Shown here: piece after piece, positions 33,453 through 45,600 of the stretch
How the letters are laid out: every line of letters begins with the position of its first letter
How positions within the stretch are numbered: position 1 is the first letter of the stretch
Assembly: GCA_030272585.1 (NCBI GenBank)
Contig: BSYQ01000009.1
Coordinates: 930,001 to 994,000 of the forward strand
Direction: 5' to 3'
DNA: 64,000 nt
Source: Bryopsis sp. KO-2023
Lineage: Eukaryota > Chlorophyta > Ulvophyceae > Bryopsidales > Bryopsidaceae
The notes under the pieces: model-generated
Database searches by the model: none
Told to the model about the DNA's origin: nothing
What the model saw: the letters and a program-made list of their open reading frames with translations, nothing else
Program-made: the position numbers and the translations under genes

Positions 33453-35571
33453 TGCCTCTTTTTTTTGCCGCGCAAATAAAATCACCAAAAAACAATCCTC
33501 TTAATCGAGACTGACAAAATTCTCATTTAGGGGAGAAGGGGGTCATGTAAATAATATCCCAGCCATAGACGCTGATTAATGAACATGACCAGAACTGGAG
33601 GGTGCAAAAACTTGTTTTAAAAAGGCTGGAAGTGAAAACAATCTGATGTCAGTTTAATCGTGGATTAAAATATGATTTTTTCAAACAGAAAGACAGTTGG
33701 ACAAACCTGTGTTTGAAAAAGGGGTGCTTCAAAGAGCACCCATGGAAAGATGTCCTTGAAGGCAGCTGCCAATATATTCTTAAGGTTTATGGGATTCGAA
33801 ACGCTTTTCAATCAATAATGACTAGACTTCGATATTGCATGCCAACTCCTCGATATATATATATATATATAACCCCCCCCCCCCCCCAAAAAAAAAAAAA
33901 CTAAATAAAACTAAATAAATAAATGAATGAATGAATGCCAGTCTCGACATACCTGTTCGTTGAGGCGCTCTATCCCATTTTTTCTTTCGTCCGTTGCTTC
34001 ATCAGTTCCCTTCTTTTTTCCATACTGAGAAACCTGATGCGCTCCCCTTCCGATCCATGGGCTCGAAGCCCAGCGCGGCACTGTTGAAAAACCGATAGGC
34101 GAAGTCGTCCTCGGTTTTCGCTTGGGCCGCTTGGGTCCCTCAGAACGGCGGCGCCACCGAACCCGCCGAGACTGCGAAACCCACCCAGCCCCTCTGTTCG
34201 CATCAGGGCTGGAAAATTGGGGAGATGTGGCAAGCGAAAATCGCGGGGATCCCTCGGGGAAACGCCCACGTGGACGACCGCCACGTGGGCGTTTCCGCGA
34301 TCGCGTGATGAGTCGCACCCGGAGACGACCCCTCACCCTTCTGTCGCCCCGTTTCACCTGCTCTCGCGCTCGCCTCCACAGCCGCTCCCCCGTCGACCCC
34401 AGCCCCAGCGCTGCTGCTCGCTGGTGCCGCAGCTAGCGGTGCCGCCGCCGCGCCCTGGGATCGTCCCCTCGCTCCCCTCCCTCGTCCACGTGCTGCTGCC
34501 CCTCGCCCTCTCGCGCTTCCTCCGCCACTTCCTCCGCCTCTTCCTCGCCCGCGCCCCCTTCTTGGTCCTCGGCGTCCATGTCGAGTTGGGGCGAGGGCGC
34601 CGGGTCGCTTTTTGTGCGCGAGGCGGGTCCGACGGAGGGAAAAGACCTCAACGAGGTTTTTCAGAAAAGAGGGAGGGGGCTGGGGAAGCGGGGGAGGATG
34701 GAGGACATGGAGCGAGCCCATGTGGGTGAAGCCCATTCCCTGGGTGTTGTTCCTGTAGCCTGTTTGTTTGCTTGCTTAATCCCATCTCCTGGGTACTTGC
34801 TTGTTTTGTTTTGTTTTGCTTTGCTTTGCTTTGCTTTTTTTTGTTTCTTGTTTTGCTTTCCTGGATATAATGAGGGGGGAAATAATGAAACTAATAATAA
34901 TGAAACTCTTTTTTTTCCCAAAAGTATAACTGTTTGTTTTGTGGGAACCCACTGTATAATGAAACATGTACATTATGGGGATCCTCCACATTCTTCTCTT
35001 TCCATTCTTGATCCTACCTCCGAAGGAACCCTGGGTGTAATGAAAACCAACACTGAAGGGGATGAAAAAAGAATGCAGTGTTACAGTTTTGGACGTATGT
35101 TGATGCAGGTGTAAATGGCTTGACAGCTGGCATCGCACGATATGCCGCATTTGGTGAATTTAGTGGGAATCATTTGCAGCATCCGCCACTGGCTTGTGTT
35201 CATCAATGGAAGATGGAGCTTCGCAAAAAGAAAAAAAACTGAAAAAAGTAGGAGACGCTGGGAGGATCGACACCAGGAGACTTGGCTGCGGTGGTTGTAA
35301 TGTCCACAGCTTGGAGCATCTGTTTGGACGATTGTCAAGGCAAGTTCGGTTGATTTGCAGAATGAAAAAAGAAACTACAAACTGTTTTGGTCACACACAC
35401 CCAGTCACGTGCGTGTGATGTTCCTATACAAGTTAGCCATAGTCGGGGGCTTCAATGCCTTGCGCATATTTTCGAACTCTCTCAACATCGTCGTGACTCC
35501 CACCTCCCGGACGCGGATTTCCATCACTTGTTCTTAAAACCTTTCTGTTGATTTTTGTTCAACTTGGTAGA
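33453..35571. other. CACTA-2 interior with unassigned GC-rich island
   Basis: A (TA)n tract followed by C15 and A13 lies at 33853-33900. A GC-rich island (34050-34680) is open on several frames; on the minus strand a start MDAEDQEGGAGEEEAEEVAE and a segment reading AKTEDDFAYRFFNSAALGFE look protein-like, but splice links between them are unclear. Minus-strand pieces near 35418-35534 (MEIRVREVGVTTMLREF) and 35240-35320 could be further exons. No family is recognisable. Confidence 0.3.
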
Positions 35572-35752
35572 GTTGCTTCACCTTACGAAGGAAAGACAGC
35601 AATCGTTGTCGGGGCAGGCCCCGCTGGATCAGTGGCTGCAATCCTGCTGGCAAAAAGAGGATTCAATATGAAAGTCAGATTTTCGCCCCAGGTGATCGAA
35701 AAGCGTTCCAATTTGCAATTTGCCACCCCCAAAAGAAGCACCCGGTGAGTGT
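35572..35752 (+). pseudogene. FAD-dependent monooxygenase N-terminal fragment (kynurenine 3-monooxygenase-like)
   Basis: After an acceptor at about 35571 the frame encodes SPYEGKTAIVVGAGPAGSVA and AILLAKRGFNMK, the Rossmann GxGxxG signature of flavin monooxygenases, then VIEKRSNLQFATPKRSTR up to a good GTGAGT donor at 35753. An 18-base GT...AG segment (GTCAGATTTTCGCCCCAG, 35674-35691) lies in the middle; removing it restores the exact GxGxxG-x17-E spacing and VIEKR. No N- or C-terminal exons of such an enzyme were found in the surrounding transposon, so this is most likely a captured fragment. The family call rests on the nucleotide-binding motif and would also fit related hydroxylases. Confidence 0.6.
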
Positions 35753-36419
35753 CTGACGTTCATGCATCCAGATATAGATTCAGTGAATGATGTAGTGTAG
35801 GACCCTTTCCTTCTTCTTCTTCTTTTTATTTTTTCAATTGGTTGTTTCACCCTACAAACAAGCAACTGAAAAATGGATATATTCTAAGGGCCTGAGGGCC
35901 ACTAGGGAATGATTCATTGTGTCATTACAAAGCCAGCATTTCACATCTTCTTCTTATGATTATTTTGAAGGCTGTCCATGGTATTGTGAGAATTCTAAAA
36001 AGAGGTAGGAGAGAGATACCCCCACACTGAGTGCAGCATTGAAGAGAGATGTTGCTGCTTCAAGGTATGGCCTTCACTTGTGAAATGCTGCAGTCTCAGC
36101 AGAAGTTCACAAACAGAAATTCTTTGGTTCAAGGATTCGAAAGGAGACAGCATAGTTTTTCAGAAGTTTTTACAGAAAAAGAGAATGGATTTAAATTTCC
36201 TGATTTTCTGACAACACTGTAAGTGTGATAAAAGAGACGGCAGTGGTCATTGCTTGGGTTCGATTCCCAGGGTAGTCAAATCTCTTACATGATGCCAACC
36301 AGAAACATATCATCGACTTTTTTCATAGTCTTGGTTCTAGTGGTTCTCATCGTCAAAAAATAATATGCGGATCGCACTTTCGATTAGGAAAAAGTTTTAG
36401 CACCCAGTTTTGTTTTTTT
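35753..36419. other. Non-coding stretch between flavoprotein fragment and next gene
   Basis: About 670 bases with no protein-like frame. A GGGTTCGATTCCC string near 36260 resembles a tRNA T-loop/B box but has no surrounding tRNA fold. Confidence 0.45.
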
Positions 36420-37796
36420 TTAGGGCACAATTGCTTCCCCTGCAGGGGAATAATCCAAATCGGTGCCAGTCATCGTAAAGTGGGAAACCCTCGTGTTCAA
36501 CTCTGTTTTTATGGTTCTGATTTCATTAAATATCAATGGGCGCAGTTCCTGGCCGACCCCCAAGGTGGTTTTCCCCATGCCTTCCTCAAGCGCAAGCCTG
36601 ATTTTCAAGCTTGCAAACGCAAACTGTGGAAGCGACAGTTTTCCATGTTCAAACACAGATTCAAGAGCCTTGACAAAGCCTCGTGCTCCTCCAATCGTGT
36701 CCGCATCTCGATACCTCAAATCTTCAAGGAAGCAAAACAGGTGTGTTGATAGTGTCAAAGAAAAAAAATTGAGAAAAAAGGCGTTCGATGGTCTTGGCAC
36801 CTCTGCAATTCATTTGTGGATACATATATACGTATATTTGCTGTGGGTTTAGCACTCGCCAGAAAAATTTTAAACCCTTGAATTTTCTGTGGGCTTAGCT
36901 CCTGCCAGAAAACTATCCAGAAAACTATCTTTAGACCCCTAAAAATTTGCTGTAGGTTCAGTATAAAATTTGCTGTAGGTTTAAAGATTTGCTGCAGATG
37001 AAAAAAAGAAACATTTCGACCTCCCAAGGTTGTGTTTTTTTGTTTTTTTTCCCGTACCTGTCATCATTGCGTTGCACCAATCCTTGTGGCGTAGGATCTC
37101 ATCGGAAGAAGCTTTCTCCTGCCGCTTTCGGGGTTTCAAAATCGGCAACACCTTGTCGTGTTCTTCGAAAAAAGTAGACACGATCTGTAGTCCGAGTTGG
37201 GACATTTTTCGCATCTTCATTTGTGAAAAGAGATGAAAGCCACCGAGCTGATTTTGTTTTTGTTTTTTTTTCTGTTCCAACACCCACCAAACTCTCAATC
37301 TCTGTAGATCAAACCCCAAATCCATAATTCTTTTTTCAGCTTCATCGAGCACGTGTTCCGGCTCGGACAACAATCCAAACCCATCAGAAAAATCCGGATC
37401 CATCACGCATTCTTTCACTAGAACCCTCACAACATCTCCAGCGCATTTTTCGAGATTGTTGGAGGATTCGTTTTTTTTTTCGTTTTTTTCTTCCTCCCAC
37501 AAATCCAAATGCCGTTCCCACAACCTCAGAAATTTTTCATCTATTTCTTTATTTCCCGATAACCGAAATGATGAAAGAGGTGGTAATTCCAATTTTTTTT
37601 TGGGAATTCTTTTTTTTTGGTTTTTTTTGTTTTGAATCCCCAAGTTGATTGGATTCTTGAGAGATTTTTCTCCTCGGTTTTCTTCGATTTTTTTAGATTC
37701 AAATAAATCGCCTTCGAAAGGGATATCATCCAAGGTCAAACCGTCTCCCATCACATCTCCCACAATATTTGTGAGTTGCATATCTTCGTCCGCCAT
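36420..37796 (-). CDS. Unrecognised two-exon gene at the right end of CACTA-2
   Basis: Exons 37796-37058 and 36721-36420 join in frame (phase 1, GT-AG) to a 346-aa protein starting MADEDMQLTNIVGDVMGDGL. The N-terminal third is acidic, then Lys/Asn-rich with a KKNQKKRIPKKK basic stretch that could bind nucleic acid or act as a nuclear signal; a WERHLDLWEEEKNEKKNE coil follows; the second exon is compact (ARGFVKALESVFEHGKLSLP, ending YSPAGEAIVP). It starts only about 230 bases inside the right subterminal array and points into the element. CACTA elements often encode a second DNA-binding protein, so this is a candidate for that or for carried cargo. A further small intron within exon 1 is possible. 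Confidence 0.5.
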
Positions 37797-38001
37797 AGTA
37801 TTTTGTTGTAGGGAAGTCGTCAGTGTCGAGGAATGGAGTGGATCGCCGTCAGAAGTCGTCGGTATCGCAAAATAGAGTCCGCCGTCAGTGATTTCAGAAA
37901 CTGGAAACTGGGAACTGGATTAACGAGGGAATTGGACGAAGTGCATGCGATGAAATTCGTGGCTGGAGGCGACCGCGTGGCTGGGAGGAAATTGTGGCTG
38001 G

Positions 38002-38345
38002 GAACGTTTGTGGAAATCGTTGATTCCAGTGGAAGCGTGGCTGGCGGCGAATTGTAACTGGGAGCGTTTGTGGAAACGCTTGCTTCCAGTGGAAGCGTGG
38101 TTGGAAGCGCTGCTGGAGGCGAGGTCGCTTCCATGGAAGCGCTGCTGGAGGCGAGGCCGCTTCCATGGAAGCGCTGCTGGAGGCGAGGCCGCTTCCATGG
38201 AAGCGTTGCTGGAGGCGAGGCCGCTTCCATGGAAGCGCTGCTGGAAGCGAAGTCGCTTCCACGGAAGCATATGGAAGCGCACCGCTTCCGAGGAAGCGGT
38301 TTGGAAGCGCGCTTCCGCCTTGTGCTTCCGTGGAAGCGAAGCCTC
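38002..38345. repeat. Right subterminal repeat array of CACTA-2
   Basis: Tandem GCGCTGCTGGAGGCGAGG spacers alternate with GCTTCCATGGAAGC palindromes (at least five near-identical units at 38120-38240), plus TTCCAGTGG and TTCCGAGG variants. The motif matches the left array. Confidence 0.8.
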
Positions 38346-38375
38346 CAAACATTCCGACGATGTTTGACTGCAGTG
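38346..38375 (-). repeat. Right terminus of CACTA-2 (CACTG-type end)
   Basis: Read inward from 38375: CACTGCAGTCAAACATCGTC and onward. CACTG ends are accepted variants in the CACTA superfamily. TGC (38376-38378) follows as the candidate 3-bp duplication. Confidence 0.6.
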
Positions 38376-39365
38376 TGCTGCTCGCTTGCCTTCCGCGCGC
38401 GTGTACACGGGAACATGTCGTTTCAGTATTGACATGGCAAGTCTTTCCAAGCGTGCGTGTGTTGTGCTCAAACTCGGGCAATGCCACAAACTCAGCGAGT
38501 CGCCCTCGACGGCTCATCAACACTCGTTGAATCCTTCCGCGCATCCTTCCCAACCATCGAGCATTACTTTATGTGCGGTCACCACTCGAGTGACCAGACA
38601 TGGGAGCTCCCATGTCTGCAAGAACATGCCTTGCCGCCAGTCATATTCGGGGTGGACCTCCCTGAATTCGGACTGGTGTCATCTACAGGCCATAAAGCAT
38701 CTTGCGGAGGCATCACCTCAACGTTCGGGACTTTGAAACAGCGGAATCGACAGTGATAAAATAGTATTGGCGAAAAATGGAGAGGGGTGAATTTCACGTT
38801 TTGTTTGCCCAGGACCTGACATAGATGCAGTTTTGGGGGATGGGCTTTGTGGTGGTCGTCTTGTGGAGCTGGCTGGAAAATCTCAAATATATCACATTGC
38901 GGCAGCCAACACTGCTAGAAATGCTCCTGGAGGAAGAGTGATATATGATGACACTTCAAATGATCATTCTGGATTCTGTTCCATCCGGTTTTAGTTGGGA
39001 TTGGACCCCACAAACTAGCCTAAACTTTGATAATTGGATTGGGGAGAGCATCGAAAACTCTTGCATTGAATTTTGGCATTGCGGTATTGACCACCAATCA
39101 TGAAGTCGGGACGCCGGAGCAACCCAGGCCTGCCTTAGGGGAGCTTTGGACCATTCAAATCACAGTCATGGTTCGGTTGGCAAAGGGGAGGAACGATGCA
39201 AGGAATGCAACCTTGATCAGGGCAAGTGGTTTTCCTGTGGGCGTCTGACACACATTCACCTTCCCAGAATCACCTGACTGGAATCTTTCAAAAGGAGTGA
39301 GGAGGTGCTGAAAAATTGGGCACAGGTGTATTTCCAGACAGACGTTCTCTCTCCAAATAAATTCA
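38376..39365. other. Flank right of CACTA-2 with a possible plus-strand exon
   Basis: A plus-strand frame after an acceptor near 38809 reads PDIDAVLGDGLCGGRLVELA and continues about 57 codons to TAG near 38994; an upstream open frame (about 38530-38757) is protein-like too, but their phases do not join. I cannot name a family. The rest is non-coding 3' flank of the TPR gene. Confidence 0.3.
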
Positions 39366-41697
39366 TTACAACATGGACTCTTCCAACAGCCGAATCTTTC
39401 CCTCAACGTTGAGAAACCTTTGATCCCCAGACCCATGCTGAGCTTCCAGCATGTCAGACGCATGCTTGTATTCTTGTATTGCCTCCGGTATGTACCCCAG
39501 GGCGATGCATATTTTGGCCTTCAGTTTCCTGGCTTCGACAGCACAGCCTTCTGTCCAAGCAACACCAGTGAAAGCCCCATGGTCGTGGCAAGGGTGACGA
39601 TTATCCTTCGAGGATTTCTTTCTTCTGCTGCTGTTGGTCCGGGGAGTTTTTGATCGTGAGTCCAGAATGTCGATGAGGTCATTTGTGGTGGCCAGAGCTT
39701 CGTCCAGTCTGTGGACCATCAATGGGGTTACCACACAATTGTGAAATCCATGGGAGTTTTAAGTGTTTTTTTTTCTAATTTTTAATTGCTTTTGAGATTG
39801 TGTATTTTCAAGGCATTGCTGGTGGCCCCCCCAAAATATGTGACCCCAATATAAATATATATAGAGAGAGATGTTTTCTTCTGGAAATGCTGAGGTGAAA
39901 GTTAGGGTTGGGACAAGAAGAGAGCATCAAAATTGTACCTTTCAACTTTAAGCAATGCAGCTGCCCTTTGTCGATGCACTTCTGCAAGGACTCGGGGAGT
40001 TATGACTCCATAAGCCTGTTGCACCGACAAAATTTCGCCTAAAAGCTGTTCCGAACCTGACAGGTCATCCCCAAGTGCCCGACCCCTCGACATTGCCAGC
40101 ATTATGTCTGAGCAAAACCTAGAATAGAGGAAAAAATCTCGCAGCTTAGTCATGATCTTCCTGTTTACCTACCCCAATAATGGACTTTTTCACAATTGTC
40201 AAGTGCGTCTGCATGTATCCTTTCGTTAGTTGCAGCAAATTGATGATCTTGGCAGGGATTCGTCATTTTTTGCTAAAATTTACTCAGGGAATCTACCTGT
40301 ACAATCGGCCCAGTTGAGCAGCTACCCATTCTTTGTCCTCTTCACCGTCAAGTTGCTTCGCAGCTTCCTCCACAAAAGCAATCACTTCCATTATCACATC
40401 CACCGCCTTATCCAGATAACTCAGGGCAGATCCCAGCTTTCCTTCCTCCATGTCCTGGGTATCCTTCATCTCTCTGGAAGTTCTAGCCATTCTGGCATTG
40501 ATTTGCCTCTCCTCGAACGGGTCCACAGTTTGGACTTCCTCCTTCAGTGCTTGCATCTTTTTTTCCAGCTTTCTACGCTTGGCTCGAAGCCGGATGGATT
40601 CCTGCAGAGTTTTGGACCCAATTGCATTGCAACAGAAGGCATATCGAAGTTTTGATGTGTTGTCAAACTCTGCCCCTTCTGAAAAATCCCCCGCCACATG
40701 CAGGTGGTGAACTGCGGCCTACAATCAGAAACACACAAATAGCTCATTACCACCAGATCGAGAAAAAAGATCGAATATCCAACCCTTGATGGATCGATGC
40801 ATTTCCAGATTTGAGCAGTATCTTCTGCTGCCCCATCAGGGTTCTATTACTAGTATAACTGTTTTTGTTTCTGTGGCATGTTGTGCTGAGGGGTTGAATT
40901 TTTTTGTAACCAAACTGCCAGAAAATCACCTGAACATTGGGAGGATCGTTTTCGAGCAGCAGGGCAGAGAGAAACAGGTTAGCTTGGCATCGGAGGGCTC
41001 GAATTTCCTCTCTGGGTCCCTGTTTCAAACAGTCCCTTTTGTGAACCTTCTCCAAAACATCGACAGCTCTAGAATTCACACACACCAACAACCATCAGTT
41101 TTTTCTTGTTCACAAAAAACAAACATCGAATCATGCCACTCTCTAATGCCTTTTCCAAAAAAGAGAAACGCATCTCGAATATGTCAGGATTGCTCTGGAG
41201 GGGTACTGAGGCAAGAAAGTCAATCTGCTCTGTTTTCAGATGGAGTGGTGGTGGGCTGCTTACCGTAACGAATGAGTAATGGCTTGTTTGATGTAGGTGT
41301 CCTCATGATACGATTTTGCCAAATGAAAATGTGAGCATGCAACAAGGAGCGAACAAGAAACGACCTCTTCCGGTCTGCATGTCACATCACATATCTTTGC
41401 CAATGCAAGGATATCCATTCTCAGTGCCTTTGCATTTTCCAACCTCCCCAACTTCTCCAAGTCTCTGGCCTCCATTGCCTTGGCCCTGACTCGATTCCAC
41501 GGGGTGTTTGCAATTGAGGCTTTGAACTCTTCATAGTCAGCCGGCAGTCTCGAATCCAAATCTGTGAATCCGTGGTGGGGGGATTGGAAGGAGTCCTTTG
41601 GCATGGCGATCGAGTAGAACCAATCGAACACATTTGGGGTATCTTTTTCAACCAAAGCTTCAATTTGGGACACCACGGAGATCAGATCTGGATCCAC
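39366..41697 (-). CDS. TPR-like helical-repeat protein, family not recognised
   Basis: Five exons join in frame to 505 aa: 41697-41264, 41068-40930, 40718-40297, 40118-39939 and 39708-39366, all GT-AG with matching phases. The sequence is almost entirely helical. Degenerate TPR-type pairs are visible (AMEARDLEKLGRLENAKALR near residue 85; ARKLKAKICIALGYIPEAIQEYKHASDML near the C-terminus), and a coiled coil (RLRAKRRKLEKKMQALKEEV) lies in exon 3. It starts MDPDLISVVSQIEALVEK. Cytosolic scaffolding is the likely role. It follows CCDC40 in the same direction, and a ciliary job is conceivable but not shown by sequence. Confidence 0.72.
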
Positions 41698-42615
41698 CTA
41701 GTGAATCAACGCTTTCTTTCGTGAGGTGCAGGTCACTGGGTGATTTAAAGGGTCGATTTTTTGTCTTTTCCTTTTTTTTGAAAGGGGAGGTGTACATGGA
41801 TCACTTTGGTGCTTTATTTTTTTCTAAACTGGAGACCCACAACAGTTCGCACTCGTGTGAGTAAATTACCAACGAGGATTTCAGTACAAATGCACACTCC
41901 GAATCGTTGGAAAGTGACGTCTCTGGGAGGTAGACGTCACCCGCCGCCATTATGGAAACGGCCTGCTGCAGGTGTCAAGAAAACAAATGTTTGACCATGC
42001 TTGACCGACTCAAGAAGAAAGGAACTCGACTCTGGAGCGTCGAGGGGTTGGCTGAGGTTGGGGAGCCCTTCCAACCGCAGCCAACCTCTCCAACGGAACT
42101 ACATATCGTTTTCATCATCTCAGATCAAGCCGCTGGTAGGCGGCGGCGGGAGTTGTGTGACACTGGGATTATCGATACAGGCCCGCATGGCATTGTGCCT
42201 TGGGTGCAACGCGACCAATTGGATCAGACATGTTAACAACCTTACTCCACTGTATGGGATTCGCTCCAAAGCGAAAAGAGCGGAAACGAAATAATCGTCA
42301 CCAGGTGTTTTCCAGCTGCTTCGCTGGATTTGAAGCTGGGGATATCTGGACTGCTCTTCTTTTCTTCAGTATCAAAGAATTGAAGTTCTTGATTGGTTCC
42401 ACAACAAACACGAAACCTTGAAGGCCAGCACCTGTTTGTTCGCTTTCCAAAGGCAACATAACACAGTTTAACAAAGACGACTCCCATACAGATTTTTTCT
42501 GAGGCCTGGGCTTCTTTCGACATCCTATTGGTATTGGATCTTTTTGAATAAGGTTTAGGAAAGCTCCACTGTGTTGATGCAACCCGAAACAAAATTTGAA
42601 AGCGGGTCAAAATTT
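41698..42615. other. Intergenic spacer between TPR gene and CCDC40
   Basis: About 920 bases. Short frames on both strands show no family features. It should contain the promoter of the TPR gene and the 3' UTR of CCDC40. Confidence 0.5.
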
Positions 42616-45600
42616 TTACAAGACGCGAACGGCGTGGGAAAGAATTTTGTCCACAGTTGGCTTGATTTCGGGATTGGATTCTGAGACTTCATTCATCACG
42701 TTGTTTAGTTTTTCAAGTTTTTCCAGAGCTTTCTCCATTTCCTCCGTCAGGGAGGCGGGATTTTGGACACATTGTCGATATCGACCAAGTTGAATATCTT
42801 CCAGCCTCCTGCTCGCTTTTTGGAATTGGGCCGTCTCCAAGAGCGCTATAGTTTTTCCTGAGACAAGCTACAAAACCGCCAAGCACTCTCAGCAAAGGAA
42901 TCTCACAGAACCACCATTCGAGCCAGAATCCCTTTTTGAACGTCGAGGCCAGAATTGAGGGGCGGCGGGATCAATGAAAGCCAAACAGATCCCCAGAAAA
43001 AGGTTGTGTTGTTCGCGTGGGATGGCTTCTCTTACCTCGTCCAAATGTTGTCTAAGCCCGTCTTCTTTCTCTCGCAGCTCCTTGATTCCATTTCCTGCCT
43101 CCTCCATCGCTTCTGCAATTTTTGCACGCTCCTCGTCGAGCTCACCGATTCGCTGATCCGTGGCTTGGGCCTCCTTGCCTGTGTCGCGAATGCTTCTCTT
43201 GAGCTCGCTGCAAGCTTTTTTTAGTTGCTGTTCGGTCATATCTGGCCCCTTTCTGGCTGCCACAGCTTTCCCTTTGGTCGCAATGACATCTCGCTTCGAT
43301 ATGGAACGCTCCATTTCCTGAAAGGGAGTAAACAAGTGGGACCAACAGACTCATGCAGAAATCCCAAACGAACACACACCGATGATCGATATCAGCCGCC
43401 ACCATTTGTAAGCATAACTTTCTCAGCGATCCATTTCTTTTCGCCAAAGAGGACCCTACCTGCATGAGTTTTTCTTGAATTCTCAACAGCTCGGCGTGAC
43501 GGAGCTCCATCCTATGTATTTCTTTCTTCATTGCAGAAGTGACGTCCTGGCCCACCTCAGGGTCCAAGACATTCTGCATCTCGTGCTCCAGCTGAATTTT
43601 TCTCTCCCACAACATGATTTCTCTTTCCACTTCCAATATGTCGGAGACAACTCCCCTCTTCTCGTCCCCTGCCTTCGCACACACAGGGGAAAAGTTTCTT
43701 AGAGAGGACACGAATTCGCGAGGCTTTGCTCGGCTGGAAGGTTCGGTTCTTGTGTGCGTTTCCGACTGTTGTATATGAGTTGGGGTTCCAGTGATCTAGA
43801 CCTGTTCTATCTGGCATTCAAGCCGAACAGCCTCTTCCTCAGTGTTTTTGAGATCCGCCACTATGTCGTTTTCCAGATTGAAGTTGTCATTCTCCAGGAC
43901 TGCTTGTAGCTCCGAATTTTTTGCGATCAATGTATTGAGCCTTTGAATGTCTGTGTGGAGATGAAACATGCCATTGTCCAGCGTCTTGATTTCACGGTTG
44001 TGATGTTCCAACCTTGGGGGCACACAACGTTAAAGTTTAAGGCATGCGAGCTCAAACATCGAGCTTCTTTCAATAATTTTGCTACCTCCCCAGAGATAGA
44101 CATGTTGCATACTGGAGAAGGATGCTTGGCGTTAGCCCCCGTGGTTTTTAATGAAACACAGTTTTTGGAATCGTGGCGGCTGCTGATGATTCAGAGTCAG
44201 CTGGAGAGAATGCGTTAAATCCGAAAAGGTGAAGAGAAAAAGGTGTCTGGCTGAGGGAGCACTTGCCCCAGCCGCATCCTTATATAGAAGTAAGCCAAGC
44301 AGTCCACAAGCGACACAAGCAGCGAGGATACTGTGAAAGCTGCCGTACTGTTGTTCCAATCGCCTTCTCTTCTGGAAAATCACTGTGTGTTTGCAGTTCA
44401 GTGTCGAGATCGACTCTGAAAGCTTGTTGTTCTCGTTCTGAAGGGTCACCAGCTCCATCTGAAAACCTATCCATCTGCGCTGGAGCTCCTGGGCCTCCAC
44501 GCCTTTCCTCTGAATTTCTCTCTGCAGATTGTTGATGGTGGCCTCCAGTGGTCCTGTTGACTCATCCTGAAAGAATCGAAAAAGGGGGAAAATGACGTTG
44601 AACACACAGTTGTCATATCACTGCATTCAAAGACGAAAAACCTATCGAAGGAGCATGCATGTTGAATTCATATCCAGTGGATCTACATTTCCGGGACATT
44701 TCCTGACACCAGTTAAATTCTCCCAAATGATCATATCAAGCGAAACACTCGCACAATATCCTCTCATCCTGTTTATTGCCCCACACACAAACCAATTCAG
44801 GCTCACCTCCAAGTCAGCAGTCAGCTTTTCGTAGCGTCTGTTCAACCGATCCAATTCCCGAGTTCTTTTCTCAACATCATCGTTCTTGTGTCGAACATCT
44901 GTTTCATACTGCCCGACCACTTTCTCCTTGTCGGCGAGCTCTTCATTCAGCAGCTTCATGGTTGCTTGCAGCCGATCGTTGTGTGATTGAGTGTTCAAAA
45001 TATCAACCTGAGCGAACGAAGATAAGAAAATTAGAATTAGCAAGAGCCATTCATTTTTCTATTCTAACGTGCTGTCCATTTCTTCATAAATCTGGGACAT
45101 TGAGCGAATTCACATATCGTGATATAACTGTGAAAGATGTTTTCACTGTTGTCTGCGCGAAGGTGGCAGCTGCTACATACTGAAGGCCAACGATCGGACT
45201 CGAATTGGGATCAGTTTTGATCTCAAATTTTTCTGGAGGAAAAAAAAAAACACGTTTACAGGGTGTTTATCTACCTGAAGTTTTGCAAGTTCATTTTGAA
45301 GATCGATCGCCAGCATCTCCTCCTTCCTGACCATCTGCCTCAGTTTTTGAGTTTCTTTAGCCGTTTTGCTGGAACTTCTCTCTGCTGTGGCCTGCTCTCC
45401 CAGGGCACTGATCATTTGTTCCTTCAAATCCTGGGTATCTGACGCGATCTGCTACATCCAAAAATTACTTTTTCATTTCCTTTTCTTTCATTTCAATTTT
45501 TTATTTTATTTTATTTTTCTGGATCTCACTCCTTTTCACCCCTGAAATAAGAAACTTGGGGTATACTGCATATAACTTTACCTATTCCACTCTGGTGCTG

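Larger units (their letters stand above)
15858..38375. mobile_element. CACTA-2: large CACTA/Plavaka-type DNA transposon with nested retrotransposons (left border approximate)
   Basis: Both ends carry arrays of the palindromic motif GCTTCCATGGAAGC (15915-16215 and 38030-38345). Just outside the arrays the same 16-bp string ATCGTCGGAATGTTTG occurs in inverted orientation (15904-15919; reverse complement at 38346-38361). The right terminus reads inward as CACTGCAGTCAAACATCGTC, a CACTG-type end at 38375, followed by TGC. A matching TGC precedes CACAG at 15858, but the left terminus is otherwise unlike the right, so that border is tentative. Between lie a Plavaka-like transposase (+), two gypsy insertions, an interrupted minus exon, a flavin-monooxygenase fragment and a two-exon gene. 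Without the gypsy elements the transposon would be about 9.5 kb. Confidence 0.65.

Noticed and set aside
34203-34736. Arg/Gly-rich 177-aa minus-strand protein
   Set aside because: The GC-rich island is open in several frames at once and the composition mirrors the base bias.
36236-36285. tRNA or SINE B-box (GGGTTCGATTCCCAGGG)
   Set aside because: Only the T-arm-like string is present; no A box, acceptor stem or repeat copies in the window. The same holds for GGGTTCGACTCCC near 16293 and GGTTCGACCC near 5787.
37800-38375. Small independent transposon using only the right array
   Set aside because: No matching terminus is seen near 37800; the motif is shared with the 15.9-kb array instead. 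Not fully excluded.
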